A stretch of DNA of 48,659 nt from Azospirillum oryzae (GTDB lineage Bacteria > Pseudomonadota > Alphaproteobacteria > Azospirillales > Azospirillaceae): contig NZ_VTTM01000019.1 in the NCBI RefSeq assembly GCF_008364795.1, forward strand, positions 1 through 48,659. The letters are read 5' to 3'. The notes beneath the pieces were generated by a model. That model searched no databases. It saw only the letters and a program-made list of their open reading frames with translations, and was not told where the DNA came from. Shown one piece after another: positions 1-7,694 of the stretch (its first letter is position 1; each line of letters opens with the position of its first letter). The translations under genes and the position numbers were made by a program.

Positions 1-2
1 CG

Positions 3-98
3 GTCGTCATCGGCTGCATCTTCGTCGTCTGCGTCCTGCTCTTCCGCCGCGGCATCGTCGGCGAGCTGATGGCCCGGCTGCCCAAGCGGGGGCACTGA
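3..98 (+). CDS. C-terminus of a LivM-type ABC transporter permease (partial)
   Basis: Only the last 31 codons are inside the window. They encode a hydrophobic segment followed by the sequence RRGIVGEL and a short basic tail ending in KRGH. A final membrane helix followed by (P/R)RG(I/L)VG is typical of the C-terminus of LivM/UrtC-type permeases of the branched-chain amino acid and urea uptake family. These proteins form the inner-membrane channel of the transporter. The substrate cannot be told from this fragment. A strong terminator follows at 141-167, so this is the last gene of its operon. Confidence 0.6.
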   Translation, partial: VVIGCIFVVCVLLFRRGIVGELMARLPKRGH

Positions 99-140
99 GC
101 GGAGCATCGAGTCTGCCGTCTTCTCCGTAAACTCCCCCAG

Positions 141-167
141 GGGGGACCGGAAGGTCCCCCTCTTTTT
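141..167 (+). terminator. Rho-independent terminator
   Basis: A perfect 8-bp stem (GGGGGACC / GGTCCCCC) with a GGAA tetraloop is followed directly by TCTTTTT and another T-rich run. It closes the permease operon 43 bp after its stop codon. Confidence 0.9.
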
Positions 168-489
168 CCCTTTTTCCACCCGTCCGGGTTGAAAAACCCA
201 AAAAGAAACAGGGATATGGCGGAGGATGTAGAGAACTCGTCCGGATTGCCTTCTTAAAAAGCGGTCCGAGCCGGCATGAGGCAAAGCTTTGATCTGATGA
301 ACGGGTGCGGATCGACCCCGCGCGCCCGACCGAACCTGCACGCCTTCCCTTTAATCCGACGGATGGGCTACTATGTTGACCTCTGATATTGTTGGCAAAT
401 TGCGTTGCAATGCAGCAGGCACCAAAGCCGGCATCGCAAGAGGCCTCGACACCGGGACGACGAAGATCGGTCCCGTTTGGGAGGGTGAC

Positions 490-1905
490 GTGGGCGACAC
501 CGTCGATTTCGAAGCGTTGCGCCAGCGGGCGGTCCATTCCCTGTTCGAACATCTGGAATCCATGTGCGTCGGTGCCGTCGCCGTCGACCACAATGGCCGC
601 ATCGCCTGGATGGACGAGAAGTACAAGGCTCTGCTGGGCGTCCCCGGCGACCCGCGCGGCCGGCAGGTGGAGGACGTCATCCCGAACAGCCAACTGCGCC
701 GGGTGATCGACAGCGGCCAGCCCCAGCCGCTGGACATCATGGAGTTCGACGACCGCTCCTTCGTGGTGACGCGGATGCCGCTGTTCGGCATCGACGGCTC
801 GATCATCGGCGCCATCGGCTTCGTGCTGTTCGACCGCGCCGAATATCTCCGCCCGCTGGTCCGCAAATACGAAAAGATGCAGGAGGAGCTGACCCGCACC
901 CAGCAGGAACTGGCGCATGAGCGCCGGGCCAAATACTCCTTCTCCCAGTTCCTGGGGGCCAGCGAATCGATCCGCGAGATCAAGCGGCTGGGCCGCCGCG
1001 CCGCGCAGATGGACAGCACCGTCCTGCTGCTGGGCGAGACCGGAACCGGAAAGGAGCTGCTGGCCCAGGCCATCCACTCCGCCAGCCCGCGCGCGTCCAA
1101 GCCCTTCGTCGGCGTGAATGTCGCCGCCATTCCGGAAACCCTGCTGGAGGCGGAGTTCTTCGGCGTCGCTCCCGGCGCCTATACCGGTGCCGACCGCCGC
1201 CACCGCGAGGGCAAGTTCCAGCTCGCGAACGGCGGCACCCTGTTCCTGGACGAGATCGGCGACATGCCGCTGCCGGTCCAGGCCAAGCTGCTGCGCGTGC
1301 TGCAGGAGCGGGAGATCGAGCCGCTGGGATCCAACAAGGTGGTGCGGGTCGATGTGCGCATCATCGCCGCCACCAGCCGCGACCTGCATGCCCTGGTGCG
1401 GGAGAAGCAGTTCCGCGCCGACCTCTACTACCGGTTGAACGTGGTGCCGATCACCCTGCCGCCGCTGCGCGACCGGCCGGAGGACATCGAGAGCATCGCC
1501 GACCGCATCCTGGAACAGCTGGCCATCCAGCAGGGCACCCCGCCGCGCGAGTTGCTGGAATCGGCGGTGCAGGTGCTGCGCGACTATGACTGGCCCGGCA
1601 ATGTGCGCGAGCTTTACAACACGCTGGAGCGGGTGGTGGCGCTGACCGACGCGCCGATCCTGACCGCGCCGCACATCCGCAGCGTGCTGCCCGGCATGCA
1701 GCATCCGGCGGGCGCGTCGGCCCTGCCGCTGGCGGCGGGGGCGCGGCCGTTGCAAGAGGTGCTGCACGCCGCCGAACGCCACGCCATCGCCGCCGCGCTG
1801 GAAGAGGCCAACGGCGTCAAGGCGCGGGCCGCGAAGCTGCTGGGCATTTCGCGCGCGTCGCTGTACGAACGCATGGTGACGCTGGGGCTGGGGGCGACAC
1901 AGTAG
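490..1905 (+). CDS. Sigma-54-dependent transcriptional activator (PAS, AAA+, Fis-type HTH)
   Basis: This is an enhancer-binding protein that drives RNA polymerase containing sigma-54. Counting from the upstream ATG at 373, a PAS-like sensor spans about residues 50-165 and a short coiled linker follows. The AAA+ domain has Walker A GETGTGKE at 221-228, the sigma-54 contact loop as GAYTGA at 268-273 (the Tyr variant of GAFTGA) and Walker B LFLDEIGD near 290. A Fis-type helix-turn-helix lies at about 470-500 (AAKLLGISRASLYERM). I prefer the GTG at 490 as start because GGGAGGG lies just before it, and because the 373-489 stretch is AT-richer and not conserved-looking. Starting at 373 would add 39 residues. 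The PAS ligand and target genes are unknown. Confidence 0.88.
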   Translation: MGDTVDFEALRQRAVHSLFEHLESMCVGAVAVDHNGRIAWMDEKYKALLGVPGDPRGRQVEDVIPNSQLRRVIDSGQPQPLDIMEFDDRSFVVTRMPLFGIDGSIIGAIGFVLFDRAEYLRPLVRKYEKMQEELTRTQQELAHERRAKYSFSQFLGASESIREIKRLGRRAAQMDSTVLLLGETGTGKELLAQAIHSASPRASKPFVGVNVAAIPETLLEAEFFGVAPGAYTGADRRHREGKFQLANGGTLFLDEIGDMPLPVQAKLLRVLQEREIEPLGSNKVVRVDVRIIAATSRDLHALVREKQFRADLYYRLNVVPITLPPLRDRPEDIESIADRILEQLAIQQGTPPRELLESAVQVLRDYDWPGNVRELYNTLERVVALTDAPILTAPHIRSVLPGMQHPAGASALPLAAGARPLQEVLHAAERHAIAAALEEANGVKARAAKLLGISRASLYERMVTLGLGATQ

Positions 1906-1942
1906 GCGCCGACATAGGCCGTCGGCCCTAAATTCCGCATTG

Positions 1943-1957
1943 TGAAACCTTGTTTCA
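1943..1957. promoter_or_regulatory. Palindromic operator of IclR/KdgR type
   Basis: TGAAACCTTGTTTCA is a perfect 6-3-6 palindrome 61 bp before the IclR-family start codon. The 15-bp layout matches known operators of this family (KdgR-type TGAAAY-N3-RTTTCA), so autoregulation by the downstream gene is likely. The assignment is by analogy only. Confidence 0.65.
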
Positions 1958-2018
1958 TTGACGCGCCGCCCGGCCGCTGGCAGGATCGTCCCGCGATTTC
2001 TTGCGGGAGGAACGGGTC

Positions 2019-2831
2019 ATGCGCAGGCGGGAAGAGGCTCTGGTCGCCGACGATCTGGCGGACGATGAGAAGGACCCGCGCTTCGTCACGGCGCTGGCCC
2101 GCGGGCTGGAACTGCTGCGTGCCTTCCGCCGCAACGAATCGATGCTCGGCAACCTGGAACTGGCGCAGCGCACCGGCCTGCCCAAGCCGACGGTGTCGCG
2201 GCTGACCTACACGCTGTCCAAGCTGGGCTATCTCGCCTACGACCAGAACACCGGCAAATACCGGCTCGGCACCTCGGTGCTGGCGCTGGGATATGCCAGC
2301 CTGTCGGGCATGGGCATCCGGCAGGTCGCCCGCCCGCTGATGCAGGAACTGGCCGACCAGACCGGGCTTGCGGTGGCGCTCGGCGGGCGCGACCGGCTGA
2401 GCATGATCTATCTGGAATGCTGCAAGGCGACCGGGCCGATCACACTGTCCCTGGATGTCGGCTCCCACATCAAGCTGTCGACCACCGGCATGGGCCGCGC
2501 CTATCTGGCCGCCTTGCCGGAGGCGGAGCGCGCACCGCTGATGGCGAAGCTGGAAGAACATGAGGGGGAGCGCTGGCCGGAGATCCGCGACGGCATCCTG
2601 CAGGCCATCGAGGATTACCGGACGCGCGGCTATTGCCGGTCGATCGGCGCCTGGAAGTCGGAGGTGCATGCCGTCGGCGTCCCCTTCGTGCCGCGCGACG
2701 GCTCGCAGGTTCTGGCCTTCAACTGCGGCGGGCCGGCCTTCATGGTCGATCTGAAGAAGCTGGAGGAGGAGTTCGCGCCGAAGCTGGTGGCGATGGTCCG
2801 GCGGATCGACGCGGCGCTGTTCAACGGGTGA
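2019..2831 (+). CDS. IclR-family transcriptional regulator
   Basis: The 270-residue protein has an N-terminal winged helix-turn-helix (LELAQRTGLPKPTVSRLTYT, then a wing ending in KYRLGTSVLALG). An IclR effector-binding domain of about 170 residues follows, with the usual STTGMGRAYLA segment and a C-terminal VGVPFVPRDG segment. ATG 2019 is chosen because GGGAGGA lies at 2005-2011, inside a longer TTG-initiated reading frame. A palindromic operator at 1943-1957 suggests autoregulation. The effector is unknown. The gene follows the sigma-54 activator by 113 bp and may control the same catabolic functions, but no pathway gene lies beside it. Confidence 0.9.
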   Translation: MRRREEALVADDLADDEKDPRFVTALARGLELLRAFRRNESMLGNLELAQRTGLPKPTVSRLTYTLSKLGYLAYDQNTGKYRLGTSVLALGYASLSGMGIRQVARPLMQELADQTGLAVALGGRDRLSMIYLECCKATGPITLSLDVGSHIKLSTTGMGRAYLAALPEAERAPLMAKLEEHEGERWPEIRDGILQAIEDYRTRGYCRSIGAWKSEVHAVGVPFVPRDGSQVLAFNCGGPAFMVDLKKLEEEFAPKLVAMVRRIDAALFNG

Positions 2832-2915
2832 TTTGGGGCTGAGGGGAACCGCCCACCACAACGAACCGTTTTCCCGATACGGGTCAATTCGACCGGTGGG
2901 GAAGGACGGAACGGC

Positions 2916-3578
2916 ATGGATGGTGGGTTGACGGACTGGCTGGTGCAGGTGATGCACCAGCTTCACTATATCGGGATCTTCCTTCTGGTGGCGCTGGCCC
3001 GGGTGTTCCCGCCGCTTCCCGCCGAGTCGGTGATCCCGCTGGCCGGGATCGGGGCGGCGACCGGCGAGTTCTCGCTTGTGGGGGTCGCCATCGCCGGCGG
3101 GCTCGGCTCGCTCGCCGGGCAACTGGTGTGGTTCCTGCCGAGCCGCCTGATGGGGCGCGAGCGGCTCGAGGCGTTCCTGAAGAAATACGGCCCTTGGCTG
3201 ACCATCAACCCGAAGAAGGTGCGGCAGAGCACCGACTGGTTCGCCAAGCGCGGCGGGCTGGCCGTGCTGTTCTCGCAGCCGGTGCCGGGGGTGCGGACGC
3301 TGATTTCCATCCCGGCCGGCGCCTGCAAGATGTCGATCCTGAACTATTCGCTGGCATCCGGCATCGGCTCGGTGCTGTGGACGCTGCTGCTGGCCTGGAC
3401 CGGCTATATGCTGTCGACCTGGCCCTTCGCCCACCGGCTGGTCGGCTATTTCACCGTCGGCCTGCTGGTGCTGCTGGTGGGCCTGTATCTGTGGCGGCTG
3501 ACCAAACACCTGCACCTGCTGCGCAAGGGCAGTGGTGCCCAGGAGGCGCCGAGCGTCACGCCGTCCGCCGGCTGTTGA
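2916..3578 (+). CDS. DedA-family membrane protein
   Basis: The 220-residue polytopic protein belongs to the DedA/VTT family. These inner-membrane proteins act in undecaprenyl phosphate and phospholipid translocation and in membrane homeostasis. The N-terminal half has the acidic family motif in FPPLPAESVIPLAG. The C-terminal half has the second family motif as FSQPVPGVRTLISIPAG, followed by two or three hydrophobic helices. In well-studied members the position before the xxPGVR core is usually Arg (as in GRFIPGVR). Here it is Gln, which may affect proton coupling; this comparison is from memory. The gene stands alone, convergent with the LysE-type gene. Confidence 0.85.
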   Translation: MDGGLTDWLVQVMHQLHYIGIFLLVALARVFPPLPAESVIPLAGIGAATGEFSLVGVAIAGGLGSLAGQLVWFLPSRLMGRERLEAFLKKYGPWLTINPKKVRQSTDWFAKRGGLAVLFSQPVPGVRTLISIPAGACKMSILNYSLASGIGSVLWTLLLAWTGYMLSTWPFAHRLVGYFTVGLLVLLVGLYLWRLTKHLHLLRKGSGAQEAPSVTPSAGC

Positions 3579-3586
3579 GAGCCGGC
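3567..3586. terminator. Hairpin between convergent genes
   Basis: GCCGGCT and AGCCGGC form a 7-bp stem with a 6-nt loop. It overlaps the stop codon of the DedA gene and lies just past the end of the convergent LysE-type gene. There is no T-run, so its role as a terminator is only suggested. Confidence 0.4.
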
Positions 3587-3595
3587 TGCTGGTCT

Positions 3596-4249
3596 TCAGG
3601 CCGTCGCCAACCCGACGATCCCCGTGGCGGCCATGCCCAGCGCCCACAGGCCGAAGACGCCCAGCGCCACGCCGGTGCAGTGGTTCAGCATGGTCAGCCC
3701 GCGGTCGGAAATGCGGTGGCGCACGGCGGCGACCCCCATCGCCAGCGTCATCCACCACAGCGACGACCCGATGAAGACGCCCAGCACCAGGGTCGACGCC
3801 TCCAGCCGGTCCAGCGTGCCGCCAAGCCCGAATCCGGCGAAGATGGCGATGAAGGCCATGATGGTCGCCGGGTTGGTCAGGGTCAGCGACAGGCCGGTCA
3901 TGAAGCCGGTGAACCAGGACTTGCTGTCGGGGGCGGCAGCCGCCTCCCGCTCCTCCGCTTCCGGCTGCTGGCGGAAGGTGCGGATCGCCACCACCAGAAG
4001 GAAGATGCCGCCGACCAGCTGGAAGGCGATCTCGTGCCCGCGCAGGAAGCTGAGCGCCGCCGACACGCCGAAGGCGGCGATGGCGCCATAGAAGGTATCG
4101 GCCACCGCGGCGCCGAACCCGGTGAAGAAGCCCATCAGCGGCCCATGCTGCAGGGTGCGGCGGATGCACAGCAGACCGATCGGTCCGACGGGTGCGGCGA
4201 TGGCGAATCCGAGAACGATTCCCTGCAAAAGCACCCAGACTTCGTCCAC
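3596..4249 (-). CDS. LysE/RhtB-family exporter
   Basis: The 217-residue membrane protein has the LysE-family N-terminus (GIVLGFAIAAPVGPIGLLCIRRTL). About six hydrophobic segments follow, including the conserved LTNPATIMAFIAIFAGFG. The family exports amino acids and related metabolites. I place the start at GTG 4249, preceded by a G-rich ribosome-binding sequence, because it gives the usual family length. An upstream ATG at 4357 would add 36 residues that do not look like an exporter. A hydrophilic Glu/Ala-rich loop between helices 3 and 4 is normal. The substrate cannot be assigned. Confidence 0.85.
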   Translation of the reverse strand: MDEVWVLLQGIVLGFAIAAPVGPIGLLCIRRTLQHGPLMGFFTGFGAAVADTFYGAIAAFGVSAALSFLRGHEIAFQLVGGIFLLVVAIRTFRQQPEAEEREAAAAPDSKSWFTGFMTGLSLTLTNPATIMAFIAIFAGFGLGGTLDRLEASTLVLGVFIGSSLWWMTLAMGVAAVRHRISDRGLTMLNHCTGVALGVFGLWALGMAATGIVGLATA

Positions 4250-4466
4250 CGAGCGTCGCCCCCCGAATTCCTGTGGCCGGTCGTGCCGGTTTCTCGCGAC
4301 CAGTTCGTCGCAAAGACCATCGGCGGGGGTGATAAACGCCCCCGCCCCTGTCGTCAACCGGGGGCGCCGCGATTTGCTGCGCCGCTTCGTCCGCTTTCCC
4401 TGTTGTGCGGAATGATGGCGCGGTTATCCTTTGGGTCAAGTTTCCGCAGTCGGGAGTGGGTGGGAC

Positions 4467-5453
4467 ATGAAGACGCGTATTCTTGCCGGCATGCTGGCGA
4501 TGACGGCGATCACGGCGGCCGGCGTTCCGGCGCTCGCCGACGACTTCTCGCCGGCGGTGGTGTTCGACCAGGGCGGCAAGTTCGACAAGTCCTTCAACGA
4601 AGCGGCCTATAACGGCGCCGAGCGGTTCAAGAAGGAGACCGGCACCGCCTATCGCGAGTTCGAGATCACCAACGAGGGCCAGCGCGAGCAGGCGATGCGC
4701 ACGCTGGTCCGCCGCGGCGCCTCGGTTGTCGTCGCCGTCGGCTTCTCGCAGACCGCGGCGGTGGAGAAGGTGGCGAAGGAATCGCCCAAGACCAAGTTCT
4801 GCCTGATCGACGACAAGCTGGACGCCCCCAACGTGCAATCCGTCACGTTCAAGGAGGAGGAGGGATCCTTCCTGGTCGGCATGGCCGCCGCGCTGGCGTC
4901 GAAGACCAACAAGGTCGGCTTCGTCGGCGGCATGGACATCCCGCTGATCCGCAACTTCCTGACCGGCTACGAGCAGGGCGTGAAGCATGTCGCGGCGAAC
5001 GACGAGGTGTTCGTCAATATGACCGGCACCACGCCGGCCGCCTGGAACGACCCCGGCCGCGGCGCAGAACTGGCCAAGAGCCAGTTCTCGCGCGGGGCCG
5101 ACGTGGTCTTCGCCGCGGCGGGCGCCACCGGCCTCGGCGTGCTGCAGGCGGCGGCCGATGCCGGCAAGCTGTCCATCGGCGTCGACAGCAACCAGAACCA
5201 TGTCCATCCCGGCAGCGTCCTGACCTCCATGGTCAAGCGGGTGGACGTCGTCGTCTATGACTGCATGAAGACGGCGAAGGACGGCAGCTGGAAGCCCGGC
5301 CACCGCGTCGTCGGGCTGAAGGAGGACGGCGTCGGCTATGCGCTGGACGACAACAACCGCAAGCTGATCACGCCCGAGATGGAAGCGAAGCTGGAAGAGG
5401 CGAAGAAGCAGATCATCGCGGGCTCGCTGGCGGTCAAGCCGTACCAGCCGTAA
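4467..5453 (+). CDS. BMP-family ABC transporter substrate-binding protein
   Basis: The 328-residue periplasmic binding protein begins with a signal peptide (MKTRILAGMLAMTAITAAG, cleavage likely after ALA near residue 24). The mature part matches the basic membrane protein / PnrA family: FDQGGKFDKSFNEAAYNGAE near the N-terminus, NEGQREQAMRTLVRRGA, and a central VGFVGGMDIPLIRNF. The family binds purine nucleosides or related compounds. ATG 4467 follows GGGAGTGGGTGGG. The twin ABC ATPase starts 11 bp downstream, so the two are co-transcribed. No permease gene is present nearby, which is unusual for this transporter type. Confidence 0.92.
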   Translation: MKTRILAGMLAMTAITAAGVPALADDFSPAVVFDQGGKFDKSFNEAAYNGAERFKKETGTAYREFEITNEGQREQAMRTLVRRGASVVVAVGFSQTAAVEKVAKESPKTKFCLIDDKLDAPNVQSVTFKEEEGSFLVGMAAALASKTNKVGFVGGMDIPLIRNFLTGYEQGVKHVAANDEVFVNMTGTTPAAWNDPGRGAELAKSQFSRGADVVFAAAGATGLGVLQAAADAGKLSIGVDSNQNHVHPGSVLTSMVKRVDVVVYDCMKTAKDGSWKPGHRVVGLKEDGVGYALDDNNRKLITPEMEAKLEEAKKQIIAGSLAVKPYQP

Positions 5454-5464
5454 ACGGGTCCTTC

Positions 5465-7012
5465 ATGACGCAGGCAAACGCGCCGGCCACCCGGTCGGAA
5501 ATCGCCCTGGAAACGGTGGCGATCAACAAGTGGTTCGGCGCCAACCACGCCAACCGCGACGTGTCGCTGTCGGTCCCGGCCGGCACCATCCACGGGGTGA
5601 TCGGCGAGAACGGCGCCGGCAAGTCGACGATCATGAGCATCGTCTACGGCTATCTGCGCGCCGACAGCGGGGAAATCCGGGTGAACGGCAATCCTGCCGC
5701 CATCCGGACGCCGCGCGACGCGTTGGCCGCCGGCATCGGCATGGTCCACCAGCACTTCATGCTGGTCGATCCCTTCAGCGTGCTGGAAAACGTGCTGCTG
5801 GGGGCGGAAGGCGGGGTCACGCTGGCCGGCGGCCTTGCCCGCGCCAGGGGTGAGCTGACCCGGCTGGCCCGCGACTATGGGCTGGAGGTCGATCTCGACA
5901 GCCCGGTCGGCGAACTGCCGGTCGGCGCCCAGCAGCGGGTGGAAATCCTGAAGGCGCTCTATCGCGGCGCCGACATCCTGATCCTCGATGAACCCACCGG
6001 CGTGCTGACCCCGCAGGAGGCCGACCATCTGTTCCGCATCCTGCGGGCGCTGCGCCAGCAGGGCAAGACGGTCGTCATCATCACCCACAAGCTCCGCGAG
6101 ATCATGGAGCTGACCGACAACGTCACGGTGATGCGGCGCGGGCAGGTGGTTGCCAACGTCGCCACCCCCGACACCAGCCGGGAGCAACTGGCCGAGCTGA
6201 TGGTCGGCCGCAAGGTGCTGCTGCGCGTCGACAAGACGCCGGCCAATCCCGGGGCGGAGGTGCTGCGGGTCGAGGGATTGCGGGTGCGCGATCCGTCGGG
6301 CGTGGAACGGGTGAAGGGCGTCGGCCTGTCGGTGCGGGCCGGCGAGATCGTCGGCATCGCCGGCGTGTCCGGCAACGGCCAGTCCGAACTGCTGGAGGCG
6401 CTGGCCGGCATGCGGCCCATCGCCGGCGGCTCCGTCCGCCTGCGCGGAGAGGAACTGGCCGGGCATCCGGAGCGCTTCAACGCCCGCGCGCTGCGCGGGT
6501 TGGGTGTGGGCCATGTGCCGGAGGACCGGCAGAAGGTCGGCCTCGTCACCAGCTTCTCGGCGGAAGAATGCTCGATCCTGGGTTTCCAGGACGATCCGGC
6601 CTGGAACGGGCGGGTGCTGATGGACCGCGAGGCCATCGCCGCCGACTGCGCCCGCCGGATGGAGGAGTACGACACCCGCCCGCGCGACGGGTCGTTGGCG
6701 GCGGCCAACTTCTCCGGCGGCAACCAGCAGAAGATCGTGCTGGCCCGCGAGATCGAGCGGAACCCCGACCTGCTGCTGGTCGGACAGCCCACCCGCGGCG
6801 TCGACATCGGCGCCATCGAGTTCATCCACCGCCGTCTGGTGGCCCTGCGCGACCAGGGCAAGGCGATCCTGCTGGTATCGGTGGAACTGGACGAGATCCG
6901 CGCGCTGTCCGACCGCATCGTCGTGATGTTCGACGGCCACATCGTCGGCGAGGTGATGCCGGATCAGGCGGACGAGAAGACGCTGGGGCTGATGATGGCG
7001 GGGTGTGGGTGA
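5465..7012 (+). CDS. Twin-domain ABC transporter ATP-binding protein (nucleoside/BMP type)
   Basis: The 515-residue cytoplasmic ATPase has two nucleotide-binding domains. The first carries Walker A GENGAGKST, the loop VHQHFMLVDPFSV and Walker B ILILDEPTGVLTPQEADHL. The second has the degenerate P-loop GVSGNGQSELLEAL, the signature NFSGGNQQKIVLARE and QPTRGVDIGAIEF. That asymmetric pattern is usual for ATPases paired with BMP-type binding proteins (YufO/NupA group). It should energise uptake of the ligand bound by the upstream gene. The two membrane subunits that normally follow are absent, and the next gene lies on the opposite strand beyond a repeat. Confidence 0.92.
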   Translation: MTQANAPATRSEIALETVAINKWFGANHANRDVSLSVPAGTIHGVIGENGAGKSTIMSIVYGYLRADSGEIRVNGNPAAIRTPRDALAAGIGMVHQHFMLVDPFSVLENVLLGAEGGVTLAGGLARARGELTRLARDYGLEVDLDSPVGELPVGAQQRVEILKALYRGADILILDEPTGVLTPQEADHLFRILRALRQQGKTVVIITHKLREIMELTDNVTVMRRGQVVANVATPDTSREQLAELMVGRKVLLRVDKTPANPGAEVLRVEGLRVRDPSGVERVKGVGLSVRAGEIVGIAGVSGNGQSELLEALAGMRPIAGGSVRLRGEELAGHPERFNARALRGLGVGHVPEDRQKVGLVTSFSAEECSILGFQDDPAWNGRVLMDREAIAADCARRMEEYDTRPRDGSLAAANFSGGNQQKIVLAREIERNPDLLLVGQPTRGVDIGAIEFIHRRLVALRDQGKAILLVSVELDEIRALSDRIVVMFDGHIVGEVMPDQADEKTLGLMMAGCG

Positions 7013-7025
7013 GGGGGGTGCTGTT

Positions 7026-7130
7026 GCCCCCTCCCCGACCCTCCCCCGCGTTCCGCGGGAGAGGGCGTTAAGTGCCGGTGCAGCGGAGTTCCCTCTCCCA
7101 CCGAAGGTGGGGGAGGGTTAGGGAGGGGGC
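7026..7130. repeat. Intergenic inverted-repeat element (copy 1)
   Basis: Outer arms 7026-7047 and 7109-7130 are inverted copies matching at 20 of 22 positions (GCCCCCTCCC...). Inside are two smaller hairpins, one built on CGCG-TT-CCGCGG and one on CTCCCACC-GA-AGGTGGG, giving a possible cloverleaf fold. It fills the gap between convergent genes and may end transcription from both sides. A related copy lies at 24405-24505. Confidence 0.75.
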
Positions 7131-7148
7131 AAAACTAAGCCCACCCCC

Positions 7149-7577
7149 TCACTTCGCGAACAGCTGCGACATGTCGGCGAACGCCTTGAACTCCAGCGCG
7201 TTGCCGGCGGGGTCGAGGAAGAACATGGTGGACTGTTCCCCCACCTGACCCTTGAAGCGGGTGTAGGGCTCGATCACGAACTTGATGCCGGCCGCCTTCA
7301 GCTTTTCGGCCAGGGCGTCCCAATCGGCGGGCTGCAGCACGACGCCGAAATGCGGGACCGGCACGTCGTGGCCATCCACCGGGTTGTGGTGGGCCGGGGC
7401 GGCATTCGGGTCGCGCGGCTTCAGGTGGGCGACGATCTGATGGCCGAACAGGTCGAAATCGATCCATTCGTCGCTGCTGCGTCCCTCCGGGCAACCCAGG
7501 ACGGTGCCGTAGAAATGGCGGGCGGCGGCGAGGTCGTCGACCGGGAAGGCGATGTGGAAGGGCGTCAGCGTCGTCAT
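7149..7577 (-). CDS. VOC-family (glyoxalase-like) protein
   Basis: The 142-residue protein has the vicinal-oxygen-chelate fold pattern: FHIAFPVDDLAAARHFYGTVLG at the N-terminus (metal-ligand His in the first strand), a central VPHFGVVL strand, and FFLDPAGNALEFKAF at the C-terminus with the usual metal-binding Glu. VOC proteins include glyoxalases, dioxygenases and antibiotic-binding proteins; the substrate cannot be told. ATG 7577 is chosen because the family begins right there and the longer frame adds only unconserved residues. The divergent LysR gene starts 117 bp away and may control it. Confidence 0.85.
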   Translation of the reverse strand: MTTLTPFHIAFPVDDLAAARHFYGTVLGCPEGRSSDEWIDFDLFGHQIVAHLKPRDPNAAPAHHNPVDGHDVPVPHFGVVLQPADWDALAEKLKAAGIKFVIEPYTRFKGQVGEQSTMFFLDPAGNALEFKAFADMSQLFAK

Positions 7578-7665
7578 CGGAGGGTGGCCTTCAGGGATGG
7601 CTGTTGGTGGACCAAGCAGAGCGTATCGCCGCGGACTTGACAAACGAGTTCTCGGGCAGAGATTT

Positions 7666-7680
7666 ATGAGTTCAACTCAT
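7666..7680. promoter_or_regulatory. LysR-type operator palindrome
   Basis: ATGAGTT-C-AACTCAT is a perfect 7-1-7 palindrome containing the T-N11-A motif of LysR-type regulators. It ends 15 bp before the LysR start codon, between that gene and the divergent VOC gene, so autoregulation is expected. Confidence 0.65.
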
Positions 7681-7694
7681 GATTCGGTTCGTCC

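Noticed and set aside
1614..5303. Very long minus-strand open frame opposite several genes
   Set aside because: It is antisense to well-identified genes (sigma-54 activator, IclR, DedA, BMP protein), is full of Arg/Gln/His typical of shadow frames in GC-rich DNA, and has no family features.
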